From: JBOGEB01 sp050743125 | Lineage (GTDB): Bacteria; Actinomycetota; Nitriliruptoria; Euzebyales; Egibacteraceae | Reading direction: 5' to 3' | Assembly (NCBI GenBank): GCA_050743125.1 | Contig: JBOGEB010000039.1 | Span: forward strand, 1 to 27,938 | Length of the DNA stretch: 27,938 nucleotides | Part shown: one piece after another, positions 6,852 through 15,332 of the stretch | Layout: the number at the start of each line of letters is the position of its first letter | Numbering within the stretch: position 1 is the first letter of the stretch | The notes under the pieces: model-generated | Seen by the model: only the letters and a program-made list of their open reading frames with translations | Database searches by the model: none | Told to the model about the DNA's origin: nothing | Translations under genes and position numbers: made by a program

Positions 6852-7642
6852 TACCGACCGTTCTGGCCAAGGCTGGCCTCAACGACCCGTTCGTGGTCCC
6901 ACCAGTTCTCGAGCTTTTCCAGTTCCCGCCGATCTTCTTCGAGGGCACGCCGTTCGCGGTCAACCGGACCGTGATCATCACCCTGTTCGCGTGCCTGGTC
7001 GGTGCCGTGGCGCTCTCCGCCGCGTTCCGCAACGGCAAGGTCGTGCCCTCGAAATTCCAGGCGGCGTGCGAGGCCTTCGTCCAGTTCATACGTGAGCAGA
7101 TCGCGATCGAGGTGATCGGCGCCCAGGGCGTGCGGTTCGTCCCGCTGCTCGCGACAATTTTTCTGTTCGTCTGGCTGAACAACCTCTTCGAGGTCATTCC
7201 GTTCGTGAATTTCCCCACGACGTCGCGGATGGCGCTGCCGCTGTTTCTCTCACTGACCGTCTATGTGGTGTTCATGCTCCTCGGGTTCAAGAACCAGGGC
7301 GTGCGCTACGTCAAGAACGTCGCATTCCCGCCGGGCGTCCCGAAGGCGTTCTACCTGATCATCGCGCCGATCGAGTTCCTGTCCACGTTCCTCATACGAC
7401 CCGTCACGCTCGCGGTCCGGCTGTTCGCGAACATGCTCGCCGGCCATATCCTGCTGACGATCGTCTTCCTCGCGATCCATGCGTTCCTGTTCTCCGGCAA
7501 GGGCACGCCGGTCGGCATCATGGCCCTCGCCGCGGCGCCGATCGCGATCGGGTTCGAGCTCGTGGTCGGGCTTCTGCAGGCGTACATCTTCACGATGCTT
7601 ACCGCCGTCTACATCGAGAGTTCCCTCCACGCGGAGCACTGA
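6848..7642 (+). CDS. atpB: F0F1 ATP synthase subunit a
   Basis: This is the membrane half-channel subunit (264 residues) that passes protons to and from the c ring. Visible marks are RFVPLLATIFLFVWLNNLFE in the first conserved helix and VRLFANMLAGH, whose Arg is the essential stator charge. GFELVVGLLQAYIFTMLTAV forms the last helix. Start: GTG 6848 shares GTGA with the stop of the gene before it, with GAAAGGA 7 bases upstream. An apparently longer open frame beginning at 6401 is only the other frame of the preceding gene. Confidence 0.97.
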   Translation: MIPTVLAKAGLNDPFVVPPVLELFQFPPIFFEGTPFAVNRTVIITLFACLVGAVALSAAFRNGKVVPSKFQAACEAFVQFIREQIAIEVIGAQGVRFVPLLATIFLFVWLNNLFEVIPFVNFPTTSRMALPLFLSLTVYVVFMLLGFKNQGVRYVKNVAFPPGVPKAFYLIIAPIEFLSTFLIRPVTLAVRLFANMLAGHILLTIVFLAIHAFLFSGKGTPVGIMALAAAPIAIGFELVVGLLQAYIFTMLTAVYIESSLHAEH

Positions 7643-7659
7643 CAAAAGGAGCAACCCAC

Positions 7660-7935
7660 ATGGAAACCCACATGGTGGCCATCGCCCACGCAATCCTGGC
7701 GCAGGCCCAGGGCGGGCTCACCGGCGACCTGAGCGCCGTCGGCAAGGGGCTCGTCTACGGTCTTGGTGCCATCGGCCCTGGCATCGGGATCGGGATCGTC
7801 GTCGGCAAGGCGATCGAGGCGCTGGCCCGCCAGCCGGAAGCGGCTGGTCCCGTCCGGACCACAATGTTCCTCGGCATCGCATTCGTCGAGGCGCTCGCCT
7901 TGTTCGGCCTGCTGCTCTTCTTCATCGTCCAGTAG
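7660..7935 (+). CDS. atpE: F0F1 ATP synthase subunit c
   Basis: This 91-residue helical hairpin forms the rotor ring. The first helix has the small-residue packing motif GAIGPGIGIGIVVG, the polar loop reads ARQPEA, and the second helix carries the ion-binding Glu77 in FVEALALFG. The residue after the Glu is Ala and the first helix lacks the Gln of sodium enzymes, so protons are the likely coupling ion. A strong AAAGGAG lies 9 bases before ATG 7660. An internal ATG at 7672 is possible. The N-terminus is longer than that of most c subunits. Confidence 0.97.
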   Translation: METHMVAIAHAILAQAQGGLTGDLSAVGKGLVYGLGAIGPGIGIGIVVGKAIEALARQPEAAGPVRTTMFLGIAFVEALALFGLLLFFIVQ

Positions 7936-7953
7936 CCGGAGAAGGTGTCGCAC

Positions 7954-8505
7954 ATGGCAATGCTCGCGACGGTGGTCCTCCTGGCCGCCGAGGGCGGTGG
8001 TGAGAACCCCGCGCAGCTCCTGCTTCCTGACCAGGCTGAGCTGATCTGGGGCCTCGTTGGGTTCGCCATGCTCATGGTCGTCATGGTGCGCAAGGTCTTC
8101 CCGGCGCTGAACAAGACGCTCGAGGAGCGCCAGCAGGCGATCCAGGGCCGGCTCGAGCAGGCCGAGGCCGCGCGCCAGGATGCCGAGCAGCTACGCCGGG
8201 AGTACGAGGAGAAGCTCGCGGACGCCCGGGAGCAGGCGACCAAGATCATCGAGGACACCCGGACCCAAGCCGAGGGCCTGCGGGCCGACCTCATCAGGCG
8301 CGCGGAGGAGGAGGCCCGCCAGATCGTCGAGCGCGCGCGCGCCGACCAACAAGCCGAGCGCAGCCGGCTGATTCAGGATCTCCGTGGGCAGGTCGCGGAC
8401 CTCTCGCTCTCCATCGCGCGCAAGATCGTGCAACAGGAGCTCGACGGTGGTCGGCACGCTGACCTCGTGGACGACTACATCAACCAGCTTTCGAGCCTGA
8501 ACTGA
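7954..8505 (+). CDS. atpF: F0F1 ATP synthase subunit b
   Basis: This is the peripheral-stalk subunit: a single membrane helix (about 28-46, AELIWGLVGFAMLMVVMV), then a long charged coiled coil with heptads such as RLEQAEAARQDAEQLRREYE. ATG 7954 is favoured over GTG 7945 because GGAGAAGG ends 8 bases before it. The protein is 183 residues, with no delta fusion of the mycobacterial kind. Its TGA overlaps the atpH ATG by one base (TGATG). Confidence 0.95.
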   Translation: MAMLATVVLLAAEGGGENPAQLLLPDQAELIWGLVGFAMLMVVMVRKVFPALNKTLEERQQAIQGRLEQAEAARQDAEQLRREYEEKLADAREQATKIIEDTRTQAEGLRADLIRRAEEEARQIVERARADQQAERSRLIQDLRGQVADLSLSIARKIVQQELDGGRHADLVDDYINQLSSLN

Positions 8506-9041
8506 TGGCCCGAGATGTGACCGCGCACTACGCGGAGGCGATCGTCGGGGTTGCGGACGCCGAGGGCGCCTTGGACCGCGTGTCCGACGATCTGTTTCGG
8601 TTCGCTCGGGCAATGGACGACCATCCCGAGCTCCGCGACCGCCTGACGGATGTGACCATCGCGATCCCGGACAAGCTCGGGATCGTGTCCGAGCTGCTCG
8701 CGGACCGCGCCCACCCGCAGACCCTCGCGGGGTTGGTCTACGTCATCCAGGCGGGTCGCGCGCGCCTGCTCACCGAGATCGCCGACGCGGTCGTGGAGCG
8801 ATCCGCGCAGATGCGCGGTCGCGCGGTCGCGCAGGTCCGCACCGCGGCGCCGCTCGACCACGACCGCACGAGCCGGCTGGCTCTGGCGATCGAGCGCACG
8901 ACCGGCAAGAAGATCGACATGAAGGTCGTCGTGGACCCCGACCTCCTCGGAGGTATTGTCGTCCGGGTCGGCGATATGGTGATCGATGGCAGCGTCGCCC
9001 GGCGGTTGGACGAGCTCAGGGCTCGTCTCGTCGGCTCATAG
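8505..9041 (+). CDS. atpH: F0F1 ATP synthase subunit delta (OSCP)
   Basis: This 178-residue subunit links the b stalk to the top of the alpha-beta head. The N-terminal helical bundle starts HYAEAIVGVADAEGALDRV. The C-terminal end has the delta signature DLLGGIVVRVGDMVIDGSVA followed by RRLDELRARL. This is the standard short delta; mycobacteria have a b-delta fusion and Streptomyces a longer form. The start is translationally coupled to atpF. Confidence 0.95.
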   Translation: MARDVTAHYAEAIVGVADAEGALDRVSDDLFRFARAMDDHPELRDRLTDVTIAIPDKLGIVSELLADRAHPQTLAGLVYVIQAGRARLLTEIADAVVERSAQMRGRAVAQVRTAAPLDHDRTSRLALAIERTTGKKIDMKVVVDPDLLGGIVVRVGDMVIDGSVARRLDELRARLVGS

Positions 9042-9061
9042 ACCTTCAGGAGCGAGGAGCA

Positions 9062-10714
9062 ATGACCGATCTCTCCATCTCCGCCGACGAGATCTCTCAG
9101 GCCCTGTCCTCCCGACTGGCGGACTACGACCTCAAGCTCTCCAGGGAGCAGGTCGGCCGGGTGATGGACTCCGGCGACGGCATCGCGCACGTCACCGGGC
9201 TGCCCGGGGTGATGGCCAACGAGCTGCTCGACTTCGGCGTCGACCCGAACGGCCGGCAGCTCTACGGGATCGCTCTCAACCTCGACGAGACCTCGATCGG
9301 CGCGGTGATCCTCGGCGACGCCTCTGGCGTGGAGGAAGGGGACCAGGTCAAGCCGACCGGCGACGTGCTCTCGGTGCCCGTCGGTGACGCCTACCTCGGC
9401 CGGGTCGTCGACCCGCTCGGCCGCCCGATCGACGGCAAGGGCCCGCTCGATACCGCCAAGCTCGACGGCCGCCGTGGCCTGGAGGTCCAGGCGCCGTCGG
9501 TGGTGGCCCGGCAGCCAGTGAAGGAGCCGCTCCAGACCGGCATCAAGGCCATTGACGCGATGACCCCGATCGGTCGCGGCCAGCGCCAGCTGATCATCGG
9601 CGACCGCCAGGTCGGCAAGACCGCGATCGCGATCGACACGATCATGAACCAGCGCGAGCTGTGGGGCACCGACCGGCAGGTGAAGTGCATCTACGTCGCG
9701 ATCGGGCAGAAGGGCTCGACGATCGCCGAGGTCTATAGCCGGCTGGAGCAGCACGGCGCGATGGACTACACCGTCGTCGTCTCGGCCGCCGCGTCCTCGC
9801 CTGCGCCGTTCCAGTACATCGCGCCGTACGCCGGTGCCGCGCTCGGTGCCTACTGGATGTACAAGGGCGAGCACGCGCTCATCATCTATGACGACCTGTC
9901 GAAGCAGGCCGACGCGTACCGTCAGCTCTCGCTCCTGCTCCGCCGCCCGCCGGGCCGCGAGGCGTACCCGGGCGACGTGTTCTACCTGCACTCGCGCCTG
10001 CTCGAGCGCGGCGCGAAGCTCTCCGACGACCTCGGCGGCGGCAGCATGACCGCGCTGCCGATCATCGAGACCAAGGGTGGGGACGTCTCGGCGTACATCC
10101 CGACCAACGTGATCTCGATCACCGACGGGCAGATCTACCTGGAGGCCGACCTGTTCTTCCAAGGTGTCCGCCCGGCGATCAACGTTGGCATCTCCGTGTC
10201 ACGCGTGGGCGGCAACGCCCAGGTGAAGGGCATGAAGAAAGTGGCCGGCACGATGCGGATCGACCTCGCCCAGTACCGCGAGCTGGAGGCGTTCGCCCAG
10301 TTCGGCTCCGAGCTTGACAAAGCGTCGCAGGACCAGCTCGACCGCGGCGCCCGCACGGTCGAGATCCTCAAGCAGCCGCAGTACCAGCCGGTGCCGGCCG
10401 AGGAGCAGATCTGCACGATCTGGGCCGTCTCCAACGGCAAACTCGACGACCTCCCGGTCAGCGACGTCCGTCGCTTCGAGGCCGGGCTTCGCGAGTTCCT
10501 CCGCGACCGCCACGGCGACCTGCTCGACGACATCCGCGGTGACGGGCTCTTGGAGGACGATCGCGCCGAGCGGCTCGGCAAGGCCGTCGATGACTTCAAG
10601 GACACCTTCCAGCCCTCTGAGGCCGTCCAGGCGGACGAGCCTGGCGAGACCGATGACCTCGACACCCTGAAGGGCGAGATCGAGGAGGCCGAGCCGCAGG
10701 CCGAGGAGGCTTAG
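9062..10714 (+). CDS. atpA: F0F1 ATP synthase subunit alpha
   Basis: This 550-residue non-catalytic nucleotide-binding subunit has Walker A GDRQVGKT at 180-187; the usual Thr after Gln is Val. It also has QKGSTIAEVYSRLEQHGAMD, the ALIIYDDLSKQADAYRQLSLLLRRPPGREAYPGD region split across two conserved blocks, and SRVGGNAQVKGMKKVAG. The protein is about 35-40 residues longer than E. coli alpha owing to an acidic C-terminal extension (about 510-550). Mycobacterial alpha has a comparable extension that restrains ATP hydrolysis. Ribosome site AGGAGCGAGGAG precedes ATG 9062. Confidence 0.98.
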   Translation: MTDLSISADEISQALSSRLADYDLKLSREQVGRVMDSGDGIAHVTGLPGVMANELLDFGVDPNGRQLYGIALNLDETSIGAVILGDASGVEEGDQVKPTGDVLSVPVGDAYLGRVVDPLGRPIDGKGPLDTAKLDGRRGLEVQAPSVVARQPVKEPLQTGIKAIDAMTPIGRGQRQLIIGDRQVGKTAIAIDTIMNQRELWGTDRQVKCIYVAIGQKGSTIAEVYSRLEQHGAMDYTVVVSAAASSPAPFQYIAPYAGAALGAYWMYKGEHALIIYDDLSKQADAYRQLSLLLRRPPGREAYPGDVFYLHSRLLERGAKLSDDLGGGSMTALPIIETKGGDVSAYIPTNVISITDGQIYLEADLFFQGVRPAINVGISVSRVGGNAQVKGMKKVAGTMRIDLAQYRELEAFAQFGSELDKASQDQLDRGARTVEILKQPQYQPVPAEEQICTIWAVSNGKLDDLPVSDVRRFEAGLREFLRDRHGDLLDDIRGDGLLEDDRAERLGKAVDDFKDTFQPSEAVQADEPGETDDLDTLKGEIEEAEPQAEEA

Positions 10715-10718
10715 CCTC

Positions 10719-11654
10719 ATGCCTGGAACAGCTGAGCTTCGCACGATCCGCCGGAGGATCCGCAGCGTCAAGTCGACGCAGAAGATCACGCGGGCGATGG
10801 AGCTGATCGCGGCGAGCCGGATCCAGCGCGCCAGGGAGGCGGTCGAGGCCGCTCGTCCCTACGCGCGGGCGATCGTGCGGGTGATCCGCGATCTCGCCGC
10901 CGAGCACGAGGTCGCCGATCACCCCCTGCTTCACGCCCGTGACCCCGCCGAGCGCGTCGGGATTGTCGTGCTCGCCGGCGACAAGGGGCTGGCGGGCGCG
11001 TACAACACGAATGTCCTGCGCCGCGCCGAGCGGCTCGCCGAATCCCAGCGCGCCGACGGCCGTGTCGCCGTGCTCTACGCGTCTGGCAGGAAGGCCGAGA
11101 CGTACTTCCGCTACCGGGGCCGGGCGCCTGAGCATACGTGGACCGGCTTCAGTGAGCGGCCGAGCTACGCCGACGCGCAGCGGATCGCCGCGCGCGTGAT
11201 CGACGACTACGTCGAGGGGCGCATCGACGGGGTCTGGCTCGTCTACACCGACTTCCGCTCGGCCCTGACGCAGGTGGCGGCCGTGGTGAGGATTCTCCCG
11301 GTCGACCCGGCGGGGCTCTCCGGCGGCGCGGGCTTCCCGCCGCAGTTCCTCTTCGAGCCCGAGCCGGCCGAGATCCTGACCACGCTCGTGCGCCGGTACG
11401 TGGAGCATCAGTTCTTCGCCGGCCTGCTCGAGTCGGCGGCCAGCGAGCACGCGAGCCGACAGCGCGCGATGAAGGCCGCGACCGAGAACGCGGGGGACGT
11501 GCTTGAGGACCTCACCCGCGAGGCCAACCGCGCCCGCCAGGCCGCGATCACCACCGAGATCTCCGAGATCGTCGGCGGGGCCGAGGCGCTCGCAAGCCAG
11601 GCGGTCGCCAAGCAGGACCGCAGCCAAGAACAACCAAGGGAACTCGTCGGATGA
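10719..11654 (+). CDS. atpG: F0F1 ATP synthase subunit gamma
   Basis: This is the central rotor shaft, 311 residues. It has the N-terminal helix LRTIRRRIRSVKSTQKITRA followed by MELIAASRIQRA, the globular VVLAGDKGLAGAYNTNVL segment, and the C-terminal helix SRQRAMKAATENAGDVLEDL followed by TREANRARQAAITTEISEIV. It is about 25 residues longer than the E. coli subunit. Four bases separate it from atpA. Its stop overlaps the atpD start as ATGA. Confidence 0.97.
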   Translation: MPGTAELRTIRRRIRSVKSTQKITRAMELIAASRIQRAREAVEAARPYARAIVRVIRDLAAEHEVADHPLLHARDPAERVGIVVLAGDKGLAGAYNTNVLRRAERLAESQRADGRVAVLYASGRKAETYFRYRGRAPEHTWTGFSERPSYADAQRIAARVIDDYVEGRIDGVWLVYTDFRSALTQVAAVVRILPVDPAGLSGGAGFPPQFLFEPEPAEILTTLVRRYVEHQFFAGLLESAASEHASRQRAMKAATENAGDVLEDLTREANRARQAAITTEISEIVGGAEALASQAVAKQDRSQEQPRELVG

Positions 11655-13105
11655 CCGAGACCACCATGACCCCCCCGACCCGCGAGGCCGATCAGCAGCC
11701 CGAGGGGCGGATCATCGCTGTCGTAGGGCCCGTCATCGACGTGGAGTTCCCCCCGGAGGCGTTGCCGGAGATCAACTACGCGCTGAAGCTAGAGCGGACG
11801 CTCGGCGACGAGACGAAGACGCTGACCGCCGAGGTCGCTCAGCACATCGGCGACCGGGTCGTGCGGGCGATCGTCATGCAGCCCACCGACGGCGTGAGGC
11901 GCGGCACGCCGGTCCGCAACACCGGCGCCCCCATCTTGGTGCCCGTGGGCCAGGGCATTCTCGGCCACGTCTACAACGTCCTCGGTGAGCCGCTCGACTG
12001 CGATCCCGACGAGATCGAGCCCGACGCATGGTGGCCGATCCATCGAGATTCGCCGCCGTTCGACGAGCTCGAGCCGCAGGCGAAGATGTTCGAGACCGGC
12101 ATCAAGGTCATCGACCTCGTCGAGCCCTACGTCGAGGGCGGGAAGATCGGGATGTTCGGCGGCGCCGGTGTCGGCAAGACCGTGATCATCCAGGAGATGA
12201 TCCACCGCGTCGCCGAGGAGCACGGCGGCGTGTCGCTGTTCGCCGGTGTCGGCGAGCGCACCCGCGAGGGCAACGACCTCATCCTCGAGATGCGCGAGTC
12301 CGGCGTGATGTCCAAGACCGCGCTCGTGTTCGGCCAGATGGACGAGCCGCCTGGCGTGCGGCTGCGGGTGGGCCTGTCCGCGCTCACGATGGCCGAGTAC
12401 TTCCGTGACGAGATGCACCAGGACGTCCTGCTGTTCATCGACAACATCTTCCGCTTCGTCCAGGCCGGCTCCGAGGTGTCGACGCTGCTCGGCCGGATGC
12501 CATCGGCAGTCGGCTACCAGCCGACGCTCGCGAACGAGATGGGCCAGCTGCAGGAGCGGATCACCTCGACGAAGGGCCGCTCGGTCACGTCCCTCCAGGC
12601 GGTGTACGTCCCCGCCGACGACATCACCGACCCTGCTCCGCACGCCACGTTCGCTCACCTCGACGCCCAGACCGTGCTCTCGCGCGGCATCGCCGAGCTG
12701 GGAATCTACCCCGCGGTCGACCCGCTCGACTCGAACAGCCGGATCCTCGATCCCAACATCGTCGGCGAACGCCACTATCGGGTGGCGACCCGGACACAGG
12801 AGATCCTCCAGCGCTACAAGGACCTCCAGGACATCATCGCGATCCTCGGCATCGACGAGCTCTCCGAGGAGGACAGGGTCACCGTCCAGCGTGCGCGCAA
12901 GACCATGCGGTTCTTCTCCCAGCCCTTCTACGTCGCCGAGCAGTTCACCGGCGTGCCTGGCGTGACGGTGAAGCTGGAGGACACGATCTCCGGCTTCGAA
13001 GCGCTCGTCAACGGCGAGCTCGACGACATCCCTGAGCAGGCGTTCTTCAACGTCGGCGGCATCGACGACGTCCTGGCCAAGGCAAAGAAACTCGCGGAGA
13101 GCTGA
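11651..13105 (+). CDS. atpD: F0F1 ATP synthase subunit beta
   Basis: This is the catalytic subunit, 484 residues. Walker A GGAGVGKT is at 170-177. The catalytic Glu lies in GERTREGNDLILEM, Walker B in DVLLFIDNIFRF, and the DELSEED lever reads IDELSEEDRVTVQRARK. ATG 11651 overlaps the atpG stop by four bases; an internal ATG at 11666 is an alternative. The sequence is fully intact. Confidence 0.98.
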   Translation: MTETTMTPPTREADQQPEGRIIAVVGPVIDVEFPPEALPEINYALKLERTLGDETKTLTAEVAQHIGDRVVRAIVMQPTDGVRRGTPVRNTGAPILVPVGQGILGHVYNVLGEPLDCDPDEIEPDAWWPIHRDSPPFDELEPQAKMFETGIKVIDLVEPYVEGGKIGMFGGAGVGKTVIIQEMIHRVAEEHGGVSLFAGVGERTREGNDLILEMRESGVMSKTALVFGQMDEPPGVRLRVGLSALTMAEYFRDEMHQDVLLFIDNIFRFVQAGSEVSTLLGRMPSAVGYQPTLANEMGQLQERITSTKGRSVTSLQAVYVPADDITDPAPHATFAHLDAQTVLSRGIAELGIYPAVDPLDSNSRILDPNIVGERHYRVATRTQEILQRYKDLQDIIAILGIDELSEEDRVTVQRARKTMRFFSQPFYVAEQFTGVPGVTVKLEDTISGFEALVNGELDDIPEQAFFNVGGIDDVLAKAKKLAES

Positions 13106-13107
13106 GC

Positions 13108-13494
13108 ATGGCGACGATGGAGGTTGAGGTTCTCTCGCCCGAGCGTGTCCTGTTCTCGGGCGAGGCGAGGGAGGTCTACGCCCGCTCGATGGACGGCCAG
13201 ATCGGCATCCTGCCCGGTCACCAGCCCGCCCTCCTCCAGCTCGACATCGCGCCGGTGAAGGTGCGGACCGCCTCAGACGAGCACCTCTTTGCGGTCTACG
13301 GCGGCTTCCTTGAGCTGCGCGACGGGCGGCTGGTGGTGCTGGCCGACACCGCCGAGGAGCCCGACCACATCGACCGTTTGGCCGCTGAGTCCCTCCGACA
13401 GGACGCCGAAGCGCGCCTGCGCACCGACCCAGACGACGCCGACGCGAAGCGCGACCAGAAGCGTGCCACCCTTGCCCTGGACCTCTCCTCGTAG
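13108..13494 (+). CDS. atpC: F0F1 ATP synthase subunit epsilon
   Basis: This 128-residue rotor subunit has an N-terminal beta sandwich (VEVLSPERVLFSGEAREVYA, GQIGILPGHQPALLQLDIAP) and a helical C-terminus of about 40 residues (AEEPDHIDRLAAESLRQ). It starts 2 bases after atpD and is the last gene of the operon. No strong intrinsic terminator follows in the 36-base gap before the next gene, so read-through is possible. Confidence 0.95.
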   Translation: MATMEVEVLSPERVLFSGEAREVYARSMDGQIGILPGHQPALLQLDIAPVKVRTASDEHLFAVYGGFLELRDGRLVVLADTAEEPDHIDRLAAESLRQDAEARLRTDPDDADAKRDQKRATLALDLSS

Positions 13495-13516
13495 GGGACC
13501 TGCCATTGCCGGCGGG

Positions 13517-13522
13517 TAGGCT
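13517..13522 (+). promoter_or_regulatory. -10 box TAGGCT for leaderless CPBP gene
   Basis: TAGGCT ends 8 bases before ATG 13531, with no Shine-Dalgarno between. It is the same hexamer and layout as seen at the atpZ promoter and close to those at other leaderless starts in this window. Confidence 0.5.
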
Positions 13523-13530
13523 CGCCGCCC

Positions 13531-14298
13531 ATGGACATCATTGAGGTGCCGTGGGCTCATCCCGAACCTGGCCGGGATGACGAGTTCGGGCGGGTGGGGT
13601 GGACGCTCCCGGACGCCGCGCGTGTCCTCCTCGGCTGGCTCGTGATCACCTTCCTCATCGGTGCGGTGGCCGGCACGGTGGCCGGCGCGCGGCCGAACGA
13701 CGCCCCCTCGGTGGTGCTGCTGCTCCTGTTCGCCCCGCCTGTCGCGCTCGTTGTGATGACTGTTCTCCTGGCTCGCATGCGCAGCACGGACGGTGTCCGG
13801 CGGCTCGTCGGGCTCAAGCCTCCAAGCGTCCGTGATGTCGGTGCCGGGCTGATCTACGGCGTCGGGGGAGCCTTGGTGCTCATGTTCGCGGTCGGGTCCC
13901 TGCTCCAGGCGCTTGTCCACGCGCTGGACATGAGGATCCCGCCGCTCCAGCAGGACCTGCACCAGCTCGCTACCGGCTCGGCCGCGCCACTCGCGATTCT
14001 GCTGATCGTCACCGTCGCCCCGATCGCCGAAGAGCTGTTCTTTCGCGGCATGCTCTTCCAAGCGTTCGAGCGGCGGCTCGGCGTCTGGTCCTCGGCGGCG
14101 CTCTCCGCTGCAGTCTTCAGCGCTGTCCACGTCGAGCCTGATCCGCTTGCGAGTGTGATCATTGTCGTGCCCATCTTCCTGTTCGGCATGTACCTTGCGC
14201 TGATCTTCCGGCGCCGTGGCACGATCATCACGCCGGTCATCGCCCACATGCTGTTCAACGGGCTCGGCGTCCTGCTCATTCGCGCTGGGACGGCCTAG
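13531..14298 (+). CDS. CPBP-family intramembrane glutamic endopeptidase
   Basis: This 255-residue protein has about seven to eight membrane helices. It carries the CPBP (Abi/CAAX protease) motifs: EExxxR at E167-E168-R172 (AEELFFRGMLF), His200 in VFSAVHVEP, and HxxxN at H239-N243 (HMLFNG). All catalytic residues are present, so it should be an active membrane protease; substrates of bacterial members are mostly unknown (bacteriocin self-immunity, peptide maturation). It follows atpC by 36 bases but probably has its own leaderless promoter. Its TAG lies inside the palindrome shared with the converging gene. Confidence 0.9.
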   Translation: MDIIEVPWAHPEPGRDDEFGRVGWTLPDAARVLLGWLVITFLIGAVAGTVAGARPNDAPSVVLLLLFAPPVALVVMTVLLARMRSTDGVRRLVGLKPPSVRDVGAGLIYGVGGALVLMFAVGSLLQALVHALDMRIPPLQQDLHQLATGSAAPLAILLIVTVAPIAEELFFRGMLFQAFERRLGVWSSAALSAAVFSAVHVEPDPLASVIIVVPIFLFGMYLALIFRRRGTIITPVIAHMLFNGLGVLLIRAGTA

Positions 14299-14318
14299 TG
14301 GTCCGCGCGGACCACTAG
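14295..14318. terminator. perfect 24-bp palindrome between convergent genes (bidirectional terminator-like)
   Basis: CTAGTGGTCCGC is followed directly by its exact reverse complement. The left arm contains the TAG stop of the CPBP gene, and the stop of the minus-strand AbiEi-type gene (14319-14321) touches the right arm. It can form a very stable stem in RNA from either direction, but lacks a T-tract on both sides. The half-site CTAGTGGTCCGC recurs at 26535-26546. Confidence 0.65.
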
Positions 14319-15278
14319 CTAGGCGGTGCGCACTGCCGACTTCTCTCTTGCTGGAAGTGCACATCGCCGTTGACGGGCGAGTAGGGGCGGTGAGCTGGCC
14401 AGCAACCTGAGCAGGCTTTGGAGCCAGCGCTCCCGATCCCGTTGGAAGCCCGGTCGCGTGAGCCGCCCGATCCGCCAGCCGACTGCGGCGAGTTCGAGAT
14501 CCTTCTCGTCGTCCTCGTCGACCCGGGTGCCGTCGTCGGCGTCGATTCCCACCCACTGATCAATGAACGGGATGTCGACCTGCCTGGTCCGGCCGTCACG
14601 GCAGGGGATCCACAGGGGCGTTGGGTGTGGGACGAGGCCGTGGCTGTGAACGAACGCCCGGATCTCGTGCTCGAAGATCGAGCCTGGCCGTTCGGCGTCG
14701 AGCTCGTTGAGGATCCGCGCCAGCCGCGTCCCTCCACGCGAGCGAGCCAAGCCCATGTGGCGGCGGCGCAGCTCAGCCAGGTCGAGCACTCCCCGGCGGC
14801 GGGCGGCGAGCACGAGCAGGCGCAGCTCGTGGTCGTCCAGGATGACCGCGGCGAGGTCGCAAATCGTCCGGGCGGGGCTCGTTACCGCGAGCCCGTCCAC
14901 GCACCGGAGGTCGGAAGGCGTGACGGTCCTACTCCGGAGCGCGCGGACGCCCTCCAGCGCCGGAGCCCGACGGCTCGGCGGGATGACCAGGTCAACCACG
15001 CTGGGAACGCGATCGGTCATGCCCCACAGATACGCCGCGGTCTGGCGGCAGGCGGCCACCTTGCCGCCGACGGCAAGGAGCGCCGCGCTGATCTGCCGCT
15101 CGTGTGTGGCGGCCGACCCCGGCAGCGCGTAGACGCCTGGGTGGAGTCGCTCCCAACGCTCCGACGTCGCCCGCCGCCACAAGGTGGCGGGGTCCAGGCC
15201 GCATGCGGCGGCCTGGACCCCGCTGACGACGTAGTGGTGGCGGCGTGCTACAGTCGCGAGTTTCGCCCATGCGTTCAT
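14319..15278 (-). CDS. AbiEi-like winged-helix / DUF559-type protein, intact
   Basis: The protein has 319 residues from ATG 15278 (MNAWAKLA); GTG 15287 would add three. The N-terminal winged-helix (AAACGLDPATLWRRATSERW, then LHPGVYALPGSAATHERQIS) is the AbiEi-type antitoxin domain. The C-terminal part (FEHEIRAFVHSHGLVPHPTP, then DEDDEKDLELAAVGWRIGRL) resembles the DUF559/Vsr-like nuclease fold. The first catalytic position reads GIDADDG where relatives have E-x-DG, so nuclease activity is uncertain. No AbiEii toxin partner is adjacent. It is related to the broken gene at 2472-3492, and both have a TTATCCACA box just upstream. Confidence 0.75.
   Translation of the reverse strand: MNAWAKLATVARRHHYVVSGVQAAACGLDPATLWRRATSERWERLHPGVYALPGSAATHERQISAALLAVGGKVAACRQTAAYLWGMTDRVPSVVDLVIPPSRRAPALEGVRALRSRTVTPSDLRCVDGLAVTSPARTICDLAAVILDDHELRLLVLAARRRGVLDLAELRRRHMGLARSRGGTRLARILNELDAERPGSIFEHEIRAFVHSHGLVPHPTPLWIPCRDGRTRQVDIPFIDQWVGIDADDGTRVDEDDEKDLELAAVGWRIGRLTRPGFQRDRERWLQSLLRLLASSPPLLARQRRCALPAREKSAVRTA
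15187..15223. repeat. 16-bp perfect inverted repeat inside the AbiEi-type gene
   Basis: GCGGGGTCCAGGCCGC (15187-15202) and its exact reverse complement (15208-15223) flank the loop ATGCG. The element encodes the start of the winged-helix (around SGVQAAACGLDPA) within the first 35 codons. As RNA it would form a very stable hairpin close to the start codon, which could limit translation. Confidence 0.85.
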
Positions 15279-15332
15279 GAACCGCACTGTGAACCATTCG
15301 TGCCCGGCGCGCCACGTCTGCGGGACGTGAGC

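Noticed and set aside
7660..7935. Sodium-coupled ATP synthase
   Set aside because: The c subunit has Ala after the ion-binding Glu and no Gln in the first helix, so the sodium-binding set is incomplete. Proton coupling is more likely.
8738..10162. 474-codon open frame on the minus strand across atpH-atpA
   Set aside because: It is the antisense shadow of highly conserved ATP synthase genes; the composition is Arg/Asp/Val-rich with no domain. The same applies to the long minus-strand frames at 1092-2285, 10596-11633, 11789-12775 and 13273-14556.
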